From Pseudomonas sp. BGI-2 (GTDB taxonomy: Bacteria; Pseudomonadota; Gammaproteobacteria; Pseudomonadales; Pseudomonadaceae): a stretch of DNA of 64,000 nt. The stretch is taken from NCBI RefSeq assembly GCF_004310295.1, contig NZ_SISB01000012.1, positions 1-64,000 of the forward strand, written 5' to 3'. Shown one piece after another: positions 8,363 to 17,616 of this stretch. The notes under the pieces are model-generated. The model was not told the origin of the DNA. It did no database searches and saw only the letters and a program-made list of their open reading frames with translations. The position numbers and the translations under genes are program-made. Positions within the stretch are counted from its first letter, which is position 1. Each line of letters opens with the position of its first letter.

Positions 8363-9295
8363 ATGGCTGGTGTAATGGATGCGGTAAACCAGCGCACGCA
8401 ACTGGTTGGGCAGAATCGCCTTGAGCTGTTGTTGTTCCGTCTCGACGGCCAGCAGCTGTATGGGATCAACGTGTTCAAGGTTCGGGAAGTGCTGCAATGC
8501 CCCAAACTGACCGTGATGCCCAAGTCCAGTCCTGTCGTGTGCGGTGTGGCAAATATCCGGGGGGCGACCATTCCGATTCTTGATCTGGCAATGGCGACTG
8601 GCTCCGGCGCACTTAAAGATCAGAGCAATCCCTTCGTGATCATCACGGAGTACAACACCAAGACCCAGGGTTTCCTGGTGCGATCGGTGGAGCGCATCGT
8701 CAACATGAACTGGGAGGAGATACATCCGCCACCCAAGGGCACGGGACGCGATCATTACCTGACGGCTGTGACTCGGGTCGACAATCAGTTAGTCGAAATC
8801 ATCGACGTCGAGAAAGTGCTGGCAGAAGTGGCGCCGACACCGGAAGCGATTTCGGTTGGCGTGGTGGATGTCGAGACTCAGCACAAGGCGTTGTCCTTGC
8901 GGGTTTTGACGGTCGATGACTCGTCGGTGGCGCGCAAGCAGGTGACCCGCTGCCTGCAAACGATCGGCGTCGAAGTGGTGGCGTTGAACGACGGTCGGCA
9001 AGCGCTGGATTATCTGCGCAAGCTGGTCGACGAGGGTAAGAAGCCGGAAGAAGAGTTCCTGATGATGATTTCCGACATCGAGATGCCGGAGATGGACGGG
9101 TACACCCTCACGGCTGAGATCCGCAGCGACCCTCGCATGCAAAAGCTTCACATCATCCTGCATACTTCGTTGTCGGGTGTATTCAATCAGGCGATGGTCA
9201 AGAAAGTCGGTGCGGATGACTTCCTTGCCAAATTCCGTCCTGATGACCTGGCATCCCGGGTAGTCGACCGGATCAAAGCAGCAGATATCAGCTAG
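8363..9295 (+). CDS. cheV: Chemotaxis coupling protein CheV
   Basis: 310 residues, start at ATG 8363 behind AGGAG. A CheW-like domain occupies about residues 15-155 (LLLFRLDGQQLYGINVFKVREV, VIDV-type core) and couples receptors to CheA. A receiver domain follows at about 180-305 (LTVDDSS, ISDIEMPEMDGYT as phosphoacceptor loop, HTSLSG, Lys in DDFLAKFRP). CheV adds phosphorylation-dependent adaptation to the chemoreceptor array. The upstream in-frame extension overlaps the divergent flgA and is rejected. cheR follows 46 bases later. Confidence 0.95.
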   Translation: MAGVMDAVNQRTQLVGQNRLELLLFRLDGQQLYGINVFKVREVLQCPKLTVMPKSSPVVCGVANIRGATIPILDLAMATGSGALKDQSNPFVIITEYNTKTQGFLVRSVERIVNMNWEEIHPPPKGTGRDHYLTAVTRVDNQLVEIIDVEKVLAEVAPTPEAISVGVVDVETQHKALSLRVLTVDDSSVARKQVTRCLQTIGVEVVALNDGRQALDYLRKLVDEGKKPEEEFLMMISDIEMPEMDGYTLTAEIRSDPRMQKLHIILHTSLSGVFNQAMVKKVGADDFLAKFRPDDLASRVVDRIKAADIS

Positions 9296-9341
9296 GGGCC
9301 TTCTGTCCCTGGTGGTTAACACGATTTAAGAGGCGGCATCT

Positions 9342-10169
9342 TTGTCTACGGGTAATTTGGATTTCGAACAGTTCCGGGTATTTCTGGAAAAAGCCTGTGG
9401 CATTTTGCTCGGTGAAAACAAGCAGTACCTGGTCTCGAGCCGTCTCAACAAACTGATGGAGCAGCAAGGCATCAAGTCCCTGGGTGAGCTGGTTCAGCGC
9501 ATCCAGACCCAGCCGCGCAGCGGTTTGCGCGAGATGGTGGTGGATGCCATGACCACCAACGAAACCCTGTGGTTTCGTGACACCTATCCGTTTGAAGTGT
9601 TGAAGAACAAGGTGCTGCCCGAAGCGATCAAGGCGGCCCCCGGCCAGCGTCTGCGGATCTGGTCGGCGGCGTGTTCGTCGGGGCAGGAACCGTATTCGCT
9701 GTCGATGTCCATCGATGAGTTCGAGCGCGTCAACATGGGCCAGCTGAAGATGGGGGCGCAGATTGTGGCCACCGACCTGTCCGGCACCATGCTGACCAAC
9801 TGCAAGACTGGCGAGTACGACAGCCTGGCCATCGGCCGTGGTCTGTCGCCCGAGCGCCTTCAGCGTTACTTCGACCCGAAAGGGCCGGGGCGCTGGGCCA
9901 TCAAGGCGCCGATCAAGAGTCGCGTGGAGTTTCGCTCGTTCAACCTGCTGGACAGCTACGCGGCCCTGGGCAAGTTCGACATCGTGTTCTGCCGCAACGT
10001 GCTGATCTACTTCTCCGCCGAGGTGAAGAAAGACATCCTGTTGCGCATTCACAGCACGCTCAAGCCGGGCGGTTATCTGTTCCTCGGCGCCTCCGAAGCG
10101 CTGAACGGTTTGCCGGATCATTACCAGATGGTCCAGTGCAGCCCGGGGATCATTTACCAGGCGAAGTGA
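9342..10169 (+). CDS. cheR: Chemotaxis methyltransferase CheR
   Basis: 275 residues, with a TTG start behind AAGAGGCGG. CheR methylates glutamates of chemoreceptors with S-adenosylmethionine. The helical CheR N-domain (about 5-75) is followed by the SAM-binding fold: RIWSAACSSGQEPYS (motif I), TDLSG (motif II) and FDIVFCRNVLIYF (motif IV). It lies downstream of cheV on the same strand and ends at a strong terminator. Confidence 0.96.
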   Translation: MSTGNLDFEQFRVFLEKACGILLGENKQYLVSSRLNKLMEQQGIKSLGELVQRIQTQPRSGLREMVVDAMTTNETLWFRDTYPFEVLKNKVLPEAIKAAPGQRLRIWSAACSSGQEPYSLSMSIDEFERVNMGQLKMGAQIVATDLSGTMLTNCKTGEYDSLAIGRGLSPERLQRYFDPKGPGRWAIKAPIKSRVEFRSFNLLDSYAALGKFDIVFCRNVLIYFSAEVKKDILLRIHSTLKPGGYLFLGASEALNGLPDHYQMVQCSPGIIYQAK

Positions 10170-10185
10170 TTTGTTGTCGTCATCC

Positions 10186-10221
10186 AAAAACGGGAGCCCT
10201 CATCGGCTCCCGTTTTTTTTT
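10186..10221 (+). terminator. Terminator after cheR
   Basis: AAAAACGGGAGCC pairs with GGCTCCCGTTTTT around a short loop and runs into nine Ts. Confidence 0.9.
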
Positions 10222-10255
10222 GTCCTGATGAATTCCCACGAGCGCCGCAATCTTT

Positions 10256-10345
10256 GTAGGAGCGAGGCTTGCCCGCGAAGACGGTGTGTCAGTCAATGAT
10301 GATGCTGTCTGACACACCGTCTTCGCGGGCAAGCCTCGCTCCTAC
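10256..10345. repeat. REPIN (paired inverted REP sequences)
   Basis: A near-perfect 37-base inverted repeat (GTAGGAGCGAGGCTTGCC... / ...GGCAAGCCTCGCTCCTAC) with a 16-base centre. It is of the extragenic palindrome type that pseudomonads scatter between genes. It separates the cheR terminator from the flgB promoter. Confidence 0.9.
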
Positions 10346-10468
10346 AGTGGTCGGTGTTGCCAGTGATAAGCGGCAGAAAAGCGGCAGGCGGCGGAAAACG
10401 GTTGCCGCTTTTCTGGCATTGCCGCCTTGCCACTGCCGGCAAAGCCCCGGTTTACGGGCTTTTTTGAA

Positions 10469-10485
10469 TTGGCACGCCGCTTGCT
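10469..10485 (+). promoter_or_regulatory. Sigma-54 promoter of flgBCDE
   Basis: TTGGCACGCCGCTTGCT matches the full RpoN consensus, with GG at 10471-10472 and GC at 10483-10484, ten bases apart. Transcription should start near 10496, about 34 bases before flgB. In pseudomonads this operon depends on RpoN with an activator such as FleQ or FleR. Confidence 0.93.
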
Positions 10486-10529
10486 ATGTCTCTGTTACGA
10501 AAAATCAGGTCACCCGAAGGTTTCCCGAC

Positions 10530-10937
10530 ATGAGCATCAGCTTCGATAAAGCGCTCGGTATTCACGAACAAGCCCTGGGCTTCCGCGCGCAGCGTGCCGA
10601 AGTCCTGGCCAACAACATCGCCAACGCCGACACCCCGAACTACAAGGCTCGGGACCTGGAATTCTCCAAAGTGCTTGCCGCACAGAACGAGAAATCCAAG
10701 GGCGGCACTTTTGCCTTGAACATGACCAACAGCCGTCATATCGAAGCCGAAGGCCTGGGCAATGGCGACGAGTCGCTGATGTATCGCACGCCGATGCAGC
10801 CGTCGATCGACCAGAACACCGTGGATGCTCAACTGGAACAGTCGAACTACGCGGAAAACGCGGTTGGCTTCCAGGCCAGCTTCACCCTGCTCAACAGCAA
10901 ATTCAAAGGGCTGGTATCAGCCCTGCGCGGAGAGTAA
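10530..10937 (+). CDS. flgB: Flagellar proximal rod protein FlgB
   Basis: 135 residues, start at ATG 10530 after the sigma-54 promoter; the longer open frame upstream runs through the REPIN and promoter and is not coding. The N-terminal rod signature RAEVLANNIANADTPNYKARD and the C-terminal helix (FTLLNSKFKGLVSALRGE) are intact. FlgB forms the cell-proximal rod of the basal body. flgC begins three bases after its stop. A divergent FlgB paralogue sits in the island at 57300-57713. Confidence 0.96.
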   Translation: MSISFDKALGIHEQALGFRAQRAEVLANNIANADTPNYKARDLEFSKVLAAQNEKSKGGTFALNMTNSRHIEAEGLGNGDESLMYRTPMQPSIDQNTVDAQLEQSNYAENAVGFQASFTLLNSKFKGLVSALRGE

Positions 10938-10940
10938 TTC

Positions 10941-11384
10941 ATGTCTCTATCCAGTGTTTTCAACATTGCCGGTAGCGGCATGAGTGCCCAGACCACTCGC
11001 TTGAACACCGTGGCTTCGAACATCGCCAACGCCGAAACCGTCTCTTCGAGCATCGACCAGACCTATCGCGCCCGTCACCCGGTATTCGCCACCATGTTCC
11101 AGGGCGGCCAGAGCGGCGGCAGCGATTCGCTGTTCCAGAACCAGGATGCCGCCGGTCAAGGCGTGCAGGTGCTGGGCGTGGTCGAAGACCAGAGCAACCT
11201 TGAAGCGCGTTACGAGCCGAACCATCCGGCCGCCGATGGCAAGGGCTACGTCTACTACCCGAACGTCAACGTCGTCGAAGAAATGGCCGACATGATTTCC
11301 GCCAGTCGTTCGTTCCAGACCAACGCCGAAATGATGAACACCGCCAAAACCATGATGCAGAAGGTCCTGACCCTCGGTCAGTGA
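10941..11384 (+). CDS. flgC: Flagellar rod protein FlgC
   Basis: 147 residues. The N-terminal rod/hook motif (SGMSAQTTRLNTVASNIANAET) and C-terminal helix (SRSFQTNAEMMNTAKTMMQKV) bracket the variable middle. FlgC is a rod subunit assembled after FlgB. It sits in the operon with 3 bases to flgB and 15 to flgD. Confidence 0.96.
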   Translation: MSLSSVFNIAGSGMSAQTTRLNTVASNIANAETVSSSIDQTYRARHPVFATMFQGGQSGGSDSLFQNQDAAGQGVQVLGVVEDQSNLEARYEPNHPAADGKGYVYYPNVNVVEEMADMISASRSFQTNAEMMNTAKTMMQKVLTLGQ

Positions 11385-11399
11385 TAAGGGGCGACTCAG

Positions 11400-12122
11400 A
11401 TGAGTGTTACCGATACCACCATCGGCGTGAGCATCAAGGACGTCTTGGCCAATTCTTCGGTCAAGAAAAACACCAGCGCTGACGGTCTGACGGTGGCGAC
11501 AAACAGCGCCACTGGCAAGAAGGCGTTGGGCAAGGATGCGTTCCTGCAATTGCTGGTCACCCAGCTGAAGAACCAGAACCCGCTTGAGCCGCAGGACAAC
11601 GGTGAATTCGTGGCTCAGCTGGCACAGTTCAGTAGCCTGGAAGGCATCACCACGCTGAACACTACGGTCAGCGGTATTGCCGGCAACTACAACTCCTCGC
11701 AGGCGTTGCAAGCGTCTTCGCTGGTGGGTCGCTCGGTGGTCGCGCAGACCGGCACGGCGGTCGTCGATACCTCCAAGAGTTTCAACGGCACGGCCGTGGT
11801 GCCGGCATCGGTGGATCCGGTCATGGTCAAGATCACCGACGCCGATGGCAAAGTTGTGCGCACCCTCAACCTGGGCAGCCAGAAAGCCGGCAACGCCAGT
11901 TTCATCTGGGACGGCAAGAACGATGCGGGCGAAGTGGCCAAGGCAGGCACGTACAAATTCGCCGCCACCGCGACTTACGACAGCAAGGCGACCTCGCTGG
12001 TTACTTACCTGCCGGCAACCGTCAACAGTGTGACCATCAGCCAGACCGGCGGTGAGTTGATGCTGAACCTGGCAGGCCAGGGCAGTGTTGCTCTGTCCAA
12101 AGTACAAACCATTGGTATATAG
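11400..12122 (+). CDS. flgD: Flagellar hook capping protein FlgD
   Basis: 240 residues. The conserved N-terminal block (LGKDAFLQLLVTQLKNQNPLEPQDNGEFVAQLAQFSSLEG) identifies FlgD, the scaffold that caps the growing hook. The C-terminal part has the FLN/Tudor-like fold (VRTLNLGSQKAGNASFIWDGKND). It is third in flgBCDE. Confidence 0.96.
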   Translation: MSVTDTTIGVSIKDVLANSSVKKNTSADGLTVATNSATGKKALGKDAFLQLLVTQLKNQNPLEPQDNGEFVAQLAQFSSLEGITTLNTTVSGIAGNYNSSQALQASSLVGRSVVAQTGTAVVDTSKSFNGTAVVPASVDPVMVKITDADGKVVRTLNLGSQKAGNASFIWDGKNDAGEVAKAGTYKFAATATYDSKATSLVTYLPATVNSVTISQTGGELMLNLAGQGSVALSKVQTIGI

Positions 12123-12153
12123 AGCCGGCTAACACGGCACAAAGGAGTGGAGT

Positions 12154-13467
12154 ATGTCTTTCAATATCGGCCTTAGCGGTCTCTATGCAGCCAATAAACA
12201 ACTGGACGTGACCGGCAACAACATCGCCAACGTCGCGACCACCGGTTTCAAATCGTCCCGTGCAGAATTCGAAGACGTGTACTCGGCCACTCGCCTGGGT
12301 ACCGGCAGCAAGACCATCGGTAACGGCGTGCGTCTGGCCAACGTTTCCCAGCAGTTCGGCCAGGGCGACGTGAACAACACCGGCAACGTGTTGGACATGG
12401 GTATTCAAGGCAACGGTTTCTTCCTCCTCAGCGATAACGGTTCCCTGAGCTACACCCGTGCGGGTGCGTTCAAGACTAACGCTGAAAACTTCGTGGTCGA
12501 CAACAACGGCAACCGTCTGCAAGGTTACGGCGCTGATGACAACGGCAAGATCATCAATGGCGTGCTGACCGACCTGAAAATCGACACCTCGAGCCTGTCG
12601 CCAAAGGCGACCACTCGCGTCGACCAGACGATGAACCTTAACTCCTCGGAAACCCTTCCGACCGTTACGCCGTTCACCCCGGCCGAGCCATTGAGCTATA
12701 ACAAGCCAATCTCCACACCGATCTACGATAGCCAGGGTAACCAGCACACTCTGGATCAGTATTACGTAAAAACCGGTACTAACGCTTGGACCATATACTC
12801 CTATGTGGACGGTCGTTCGCCTTCCAACCCGGCCACCGAGCCACCGGTGCCAGTGACTGCCACCGTGACCTTCAACTCTGACGGTACCGTCAACACCATG
12901 ACCGGCAGTGCCGGTTTTGCTGTGACCGGCAAAACCTTCAAGCTGACTGGCTGGGTGCCAGGCGTGGTAACCAATGCCAGCGTGACACCGAAAGTCTGGG
13001 GTCCTAACGGTTCGGTTCCGGCCACCGGTGGCCTGACCTTCGACATGACCAAAACCACCTCTTTCAACTCGGCGACTGCCCGTACCCAGCAGTATCAGGA
13101 CGGCTACGCCACTGGCCAGATTTCCAGCCTGACCATCGACGAAAGCGGTGTCATGACCGCCAACTTCAGCAACCAGCAAACCAAGGCCATCGGCCAGGTA
13201 GCGGTCGCCAGCTTCGCCAACGAGCAAGGCCTGCAGCCAATCGGTGGTACCCGCTGGAAAGAAACCTTCGCCTCCGGCGTGGCCGGTGTCGATGCACCGA
13301 AAACCGGTACGCTGGGTGCGGTGGTGTCCAACTCCCTGGAAGAGTCCAACGTCAACCTGACCAACGAACTGGTTGATTTGATCAAGGCGCAGAGCAACTA
13401 CCAGGCAAACGCCAAGACCATCTCCACCCAGAGCACCATCATGCAGACCATCATTCAGATGACCTGA
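12154..13467 (+). CDS. flgE: Flagellar hook protein FlgE
   Basis: 437 residues, ATG behind AAAGGAG. FlgE polymerises into the hook. Conserved N-terminus (GLSGLYAANKQLDVTGNNIANVATTGFKSS) and C-terminus (NVNLTNELVDLIKAQSNYQANAKTISTQ) flank the D1/D2 surface domains (GNGFFLL... YDSQGNQHTL). It ends the operon at a terminator. The usual next genes flgF-L do not follow in this window. Confidence 0.96.
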   Translation: MSFNIGLSGLYAANKQLDVTGNNIANVATTGFKSSRAEFEDVYSATRLGTGSKTIGNGVRLANVSQQFGQGDVNNTGNVLDMGIQGNGFFLLSDNGSLSYTRAGAFKTNAENFVVDNNGNRLQGYGADDNGKIINGVLTDLKIDTSSLSPKATTRVDQTMNLNSSETLPTVTPFTPAEPLSYNKPISTPIYDSQGNQHTLDQYYVKTGTNAWTIYSYVDGRSPSNPATEPPVPVTATVTFNSDGTVNTMTGSAGFAVTGKTFKLTGWVPGVVTNASVTPKVWGPNGSVPATGGLTFDMTKTTSFNSATARTQQYQDGYATGQISSLTIDESGVMTANFSNQQTKAIGQVAVASFANEQGLQPIGGTRWKETFASGVAGVDAPKTGTLGAVVSNSLEESNVNLTNELVDLIKAQSNYQANAKTISTQSTIMQTIIQMT

Positions 13468-13496
13468 TGCTGGTTAGCTGAAAGCGCTGCACAAGG

Positions 13497-13521
13497 AGCC
13501 CCTCGCAAGAGGGGCTTTTTT
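13497..13521 (+). terminator. Terminator of flgBCDE
   Basis: AGCCCCTC-GCAA-GAGGGGCT followed by five Ts, 30 bases after flgE. Confidence 0.9.
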
Positions 13522-13575
13522 GTGGTCGGGATTTTGTCAGGAGCGAAGGTGCTGGTTGTCTGTGCTGGCCTCTTT

Positions 13576-13660
13576 GCGAGCAAGCCCGCTCCCCCATTTA
13601 ATCTGCTGTGAACACAAAACCTCTGAACACCGCAGACCCAATGGGGGAGCGGGCTTGCTC
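13576..13660. repeat. REPIN between flgE and the mvaT-like pseudogene
   Basis: GCGAGCAAGCCCGCTCCCCCATT is repeated inverted as AATGGGGGAGCGGGCTTGCTC around a 40-base spacer. The rest of 13522-13823 shows no further gene. Confidence 0.85.
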
Positions 13661-13823
13661 CGGGCGGCGTTCCGACGAAGGCGTCAGACCGACCACCACT
13701 TTCCTTCGGGCAAAAGAACCATATTTTTGCCTTCTCTGAACCAGTTCAGTTGTCGCAAGCAGCGACTGTAGCGATGATCGATCTGCAATATACTGTTAGG
13801 CAGCTATCTAAAAGAAATCCGTC

Positions 13824-14177
13824 ATGTCTAAACTCGCAGAATTCCGCCAGCTCGAATAACACCTGGCCGAGCAACTTCAAGCGCTCGAAGCCCTGAAAGG
13901 CGATGCTGGCTTCAAGAAAGAAATCGAATTCGAGACCAAGCTGCGTGCTCTACTGGCCGAGTACGGCTACAGCCTACCGAACGTGATCAATCTGCTTGAC
14001 CCGCAAGCGAGCCGTCGTGCTCCAGCTGCCGATTCCAGAACCGGTACCCGTAAGCCACGCCAAGTGAAGGTCTATAAAAACCCTCACACCGGTGAAGTCG
14101 TCGAAACCAAAGGCGGCAATCACAAGACTCTAAAGGCATGGAAAGCTGAGCATGGCTCCGCGAGCGTTGAGTCCTGA
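13824..14177 (+). pseudogene. MvaT-family (H-NS-like) nucleoid protein gene with nonsense codon
   Basis: Reading from ATG 13824 gives MSKLAEFRQLE, then TAA at 13857-13859 (codon 12), then an uninterrupted frame to TGA 14175-14177. The whole would be 117 residues, normal for MvaT/TurB proteins. Downstream of the stop are the family's coiled coil (HLAEQLQALEALKGD...), a linker, and the DNA-binding end with KVYKNPHTGEVVETKGGNHKTLKAWK. The TAA probably replaced CAA (Gln). Everything else is intact, so the lesion is recent or is a base-call error. A reinitiated product lacking residues 1-11 is possible from an internal start, but the oligomerisation helix would be damaged. Confidence 0.85.
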
Positions 14178-14485
14178 GTTACCAAGTGATTTCAGTTTGA
14201 GTACAAGCAAGGGCTCCTGCACCTCTTGTTGTTGGCGTGGTAGGGAACGCTTGGAAATCTTGAAATCAGAGAGACTGAAATCGCATCAGTTTGATGGGAT
14301 CACGCGCTATAGGCTTGATTCAGACCCTCAAGCGCTTCTTTCACAGCAACGTAGGATACTCATCGGGCGGCGTGTGATTACTTTCCGTCTGGTTGGCAGC
14401 GGCAATCTGGCTGAACTGCGATTGAGCAGAACCATAGATTCGTCTTGTTGTGATAGGCCGTGGCTGGTTAGCCCTAACGTAGTCG
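14178..14485. other. 308-base stretch with no supported gene
   Basis: No conserved reading frame, repeat or RNA gene is recognised. An open frame at 14152-14496 overlaps the mvaT-like 3' end and has no coding character. This is the probable junction between core DNA and the decayed copper module. Confidence 0.5.
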
Positions 14486-14926
14486 TCAATGGCTAGGATA
14501 ATCAGCGACTACTTGATCGGTACCCGTTAGGGGCTGACCTATCACCTGATACGGCTGTTTGGTTTGGCCGTACTCCATTCCAGGCGATCCAGCGGGCATA
14601 CCCGGCACCGCAACTCCGACGAGGTCGGGGTGATTCTTCAGGTCGAGGATCTGTGCTACCGGTACATGGCCTTCGACAAATTTTCCGTCAATCATCGCGG
14701 TATGACAGGAGGCCAAGCGCGGAGCGACGCCGAGGCGCTGTTTGACTTCGCTCATGTTGGGCTCGACATGGTCGCGCACGCTGAAGCCATTAACTTCAAG
14801 ATACTTTATCCAGTCCTTGCAGCAGCCGCAGTTAGGATCGCGGTAAACGTCGATGACTTCAGCGGCGTGTGCCGCTCCGGTCATGAGTAGTGTCGTGAAC
14901 GCAGCGATACGCAGACTGGTATTCAT
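14486..14926 (-). CDS. Periplasmic DUF411 metal-binding protein (left copper module)
   Basis: 146 residues with a signal peptide ending AHAA. The DUF411 core is present: DPNCGCCKDWIKYL (CxCC metal site), SCHTA, FVEGHVP, GVAVPGMPAGSPGME. Such proteins accompany copper and cation export genes and are inferred to bind metal in the periplasm. It is homologous to 62621-63088 in the right-hand locus. It is the last gene of the left module, 27 bases after the CopZ-like gene. The frame is intact although the ATPase upstream is not. Confidence 0.85.
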   Translation of the reverse strand: MNTSLRIAAFTTLLMTGAAHAAEVIDVYRDPNCGCCKDWIKYLEVNGFSVRDHVEPNMSEVKQRLGVAPRLASCHTAMIDGKFVEGHVPVAQILDLKNHPDLVGVAVPGMPAGSPGMEYGQTKQPYQVIGQPLTGTDQVVADYPSH

Positions 14927-14953
14927 GGGAGTTCTCCAGTTTAAAAAGAATAC

Positions 14954-15226
14954 TTACCGACAGCAGCAACCGCCGCCGTTCCCGCCACAACCTGAGGTTT
15001 TGTTACTTGCTACGCTTTCCACTGTCGCCAGCTGTGCTGGATAGCCCGCGTCCTGCAGGGCGGCAAGCAGCGCATGGTTGTCCGAATCGCCGCTGACCTT
15101 CACCCGTCCGGCTTGTAGATCCACTGTTACGTCACTGACTCCTTCAAGTGGGCGCAGCGCTTCGGTGACATGTTTGACACATGAACCACAGCTCATGCCC
15201 TGGACTTGCAGTTCAACAGTTTTCAT
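14954..15226 (-). CDS. copZ: CopZ-like heavy-metal-associated domain protein with Cys-rich tail
   Basis: 90 residues from ATG 15226 behind GAGGAG; a TTG or ATG further upstream would run into the operator region. Residues 1-66 are an HMA fold with the GMSCGSC copper site. The end carries a second cluster of cysteines (CGGNGGGCCCR) that ordinary 66-residue CopZ chaperones lack. It probably hands Cu(I) to an ATPase. A CueR-type operator lies about 80 bases upstream, so the gene may still be copper-induced even though its ATPase is dead. Confidence 0.85.
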   Translation of the reverse strand: MKTVELQVQGMSCGSCVKHVTEALRPLEGVSDVTVDLQAGRVKVSGDSDNHALLAALQDAGYPAQLATVESVASNKTSGCGGNGGGCCCR

Positions 15227-15302
15227 TGGTGACTCCTCACAACAACGTTGATCGTGGAAAGACGGACGCATGAGGCTTTTCTGCGACTTTGGCTTATCCT
15301 CA

Positions 15303-15326
15303 ACCTTGCTGCCATGGCAAGGTCAA
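15303..15326 (-). promoter_or_regulatory. CueR/MerR-type operator-promoter before copZ
   Basis: ACCTTGC-N7-GCAAGGT is a perfect dyad (15303-15309, 15317-15323). On the minus strand it directly overlaps a TTGACC -35 element, the arrangement CueR uses at copper efflux promoters. The long spacer to any -10 fits MerR-type control. No cueR gene is in the window. Confidence 0.75.
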
Positions 15327-15339
15327 GCAGTCGTTTCAT

Positions 15340-17613
15340 TCAATCAATGGAAGCTTGGCGCAGACGCAAGGCGTTGATTACCACCGACGCCGAGCTCACG
15401 CTCATGGCCAGTGCGGCAATTAGTGGTGACAGAAGGTGACCGGTAAGAGGGAAGAACAAGCCGGCGGCCAGTGGGATGCCCATGGCGTTGTAAGGAAGAC
15501 GAAGGTCAGGTTCTGATGCATATTTCTCACCGTTGCTACTGACAGGCTGCGAGCACGCAGGATACCGAGCAGATCGCCCTTAACCAGGGTGACCTGAGCG
15601 CTGTTCATGCCACGTCAGTGCCTGTGCCCATGGCGATACCTGAGAGCCACCAGACGTTCTTTATCTTGTGGTTTTACCTCACCATGCACCTCCTCGATGC
15701 CCAACTGGCGAGCTACCGAGCGAGCGGTGGTAAGGCCGTCGCCAGTGGCCATGATGACCTTGATGCCATCCGCCTGCAGACGCTCGACGGCCAGCTTCGT
15801 GGTGGGTTTGATGGGGTCGGCAACAGCCAGCAAACCCGCGAGGGCGCCATTGACTGCCAGGTACATGATGCTCGTACCGTCGCCGCGTAGCTACTCGGCA
15901 TGCACTTGCAGGCTCTCGGTGGAAACGCCCGCCTCCTGCATCAACGCGGTATTGCCTAGCATCAGGCGGCGACCCTCGACCTGACAGCTAACACCGATAC
16001 CTGAGGCTGACTCGAAGGTTTCAGGTGTCACCAGTTTTAGCCCTGCGGCACGAGCCTGCTCGATGATGGCGTGGGCCAACCGATGCTCACTGCCCTGATC
16101 GAGACTAGCGGCCAGGCGCAGCACATCATCCGGAACAAATCCGGGTACGGCCTCGACGCTATGGAGCGCTGGTCGACCTTCAGTGAGGGTGCCAGTTTTG
16201 TCGACTATCAAGGTGTCTATTTTGCGCAGGTTTTCGATGGCGGCGGCATCGCGAAACAATACGCCGCTGCCAGCAGCCTTCCCGGTGGCGACCATGACTG
16301 ACATCGGTGTCGCTAGGCCAAGGGCGCAGGGACAGGCGATGATCATGACCGCGACAGCGTTGATCAGTCCGAACACCCAACTTGGCTCGGGCCCCCACAG
16401 CCCCCCAACCGAGTAGAGTCAGCGCGGCGATAGTAATCACCACAATCACGAAGTAACTGGCAATCACGTCTGCCAGTCGTTGCATCGGCGCTTTTGAGCG
16501 TTGTGCCTGCACAACCATCTGTACAATCTGTGCGAGCAGGGTCGCCGACCCTATCTTCTGCGCCTGTATCACCAGACTGCCGTGGATGTTGAGGGTGGCT
16601 CCGATCAGCGCGTCCCCGGCCCTCTTCATTATCGGTATTGGTTCGCCGGTGAGCATCGACTCATCTACAGCGCTTTCGCCTTGCAACACCTGACCGTCGA
16701 CAGGCACTTTTTCGCCCGGTCGCACACGTAACGTGTCGCCGCTGTGTACGTGGGTCAATGGGGTGTCTTCTTCGGTGCCGTCGGCATTGATCCGCCGGGC
16801 GTTTTTGGGTGCCAGTCCGAGCAGCGACTTGATGGCAGCCGAGGTTTGTGTGCGAGCCTTGAGTTCAAGCATCTGGCCGAGAAGGGTCAGTGAGATGATC
16901 ACAGCCGCTGCTTCGAAGTACACACCGATGCGGCCCTCCATCATGAAGTTGCTGGGGAATACATCGGGGCCAGGGTGGCCACGACGCTGTAAAGGAAGGC
17001 CGCCGCCGTGCCGAGGCCGATCAGCGTCCACATGTTCGGACGTCGCTGAATCACCGCACACCACGCACATAAACGGCCAGCCAGCCCAAAGCACCACGGG
17101 TGTGGCCAGTCCCAGCTCGATCCAGTTTTGCGTGGGGCCGTGAAACAGCACCAAGGCATGGCCGCCTATGGCCAGAACGGTGACGATTATTGTCAGTGGC
17201 AATGTCCACCAAAAGCGCTGGGTGAAGTCCTTGAGTTCTAAGTTCTCTTCTTCCTCCAATTCGGGAATCACCGGCTCTAAGGTCATGCCGCACTTAGGGC
17301 AGACGCCGGGGCCGATCTGGCGAATTTTCCGGATGCATGGGACATGTGTATTCAGCGGCACCCGTTAACGGTTCTGCTGTTGTCTGATGGACGTGTTCGA
17401 TTTTCAGTTGAGATATTCGATAACGCTCGGGCGCTGCCCTGAAGATCGTTTGGCATTTCTGGCTGCAGAATTGGTAGGTTTGCCACTCATATTTCGTGCT
17501 GAACTGGCTGTCGTTACTGGCGGTCATGCCACATACGGGTCATGGGAGCCGGTGAGTTGGGGTTCAGACTTCTGTAATGGGTCGTGCTCTGAACGAAGCT
17601 CAGGGGTGGGCAT
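15340..17613 (-). pseudogene. Decayed copper-transporting P1B-type ATPase
   Basis: The start is ATG 17613 behind AGGAG and the end is TGA 15340. Six-frame pieces align in order with the intact ATPase at 54239-56599. Lesions seen: frameshift in the HDPVCGM motif near 17530; one-base insertion in an A-run near 17325; two compensating shifts between about 17070 and 16950; insertion in a G-run near 16395; in-frame TAG at 15889-15891; a deletion of roughly 25 codons near 15640 that removes the GDGINDAP hinge; shifts near 15607 and 15490. YHS, CPMHPE, TGEP, CPC and DKTGT segments remain recognisable. Loss of the hinge alone makes it non-functional. Confidence 0.93.
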
Positions 17614-17616
17614 GAG

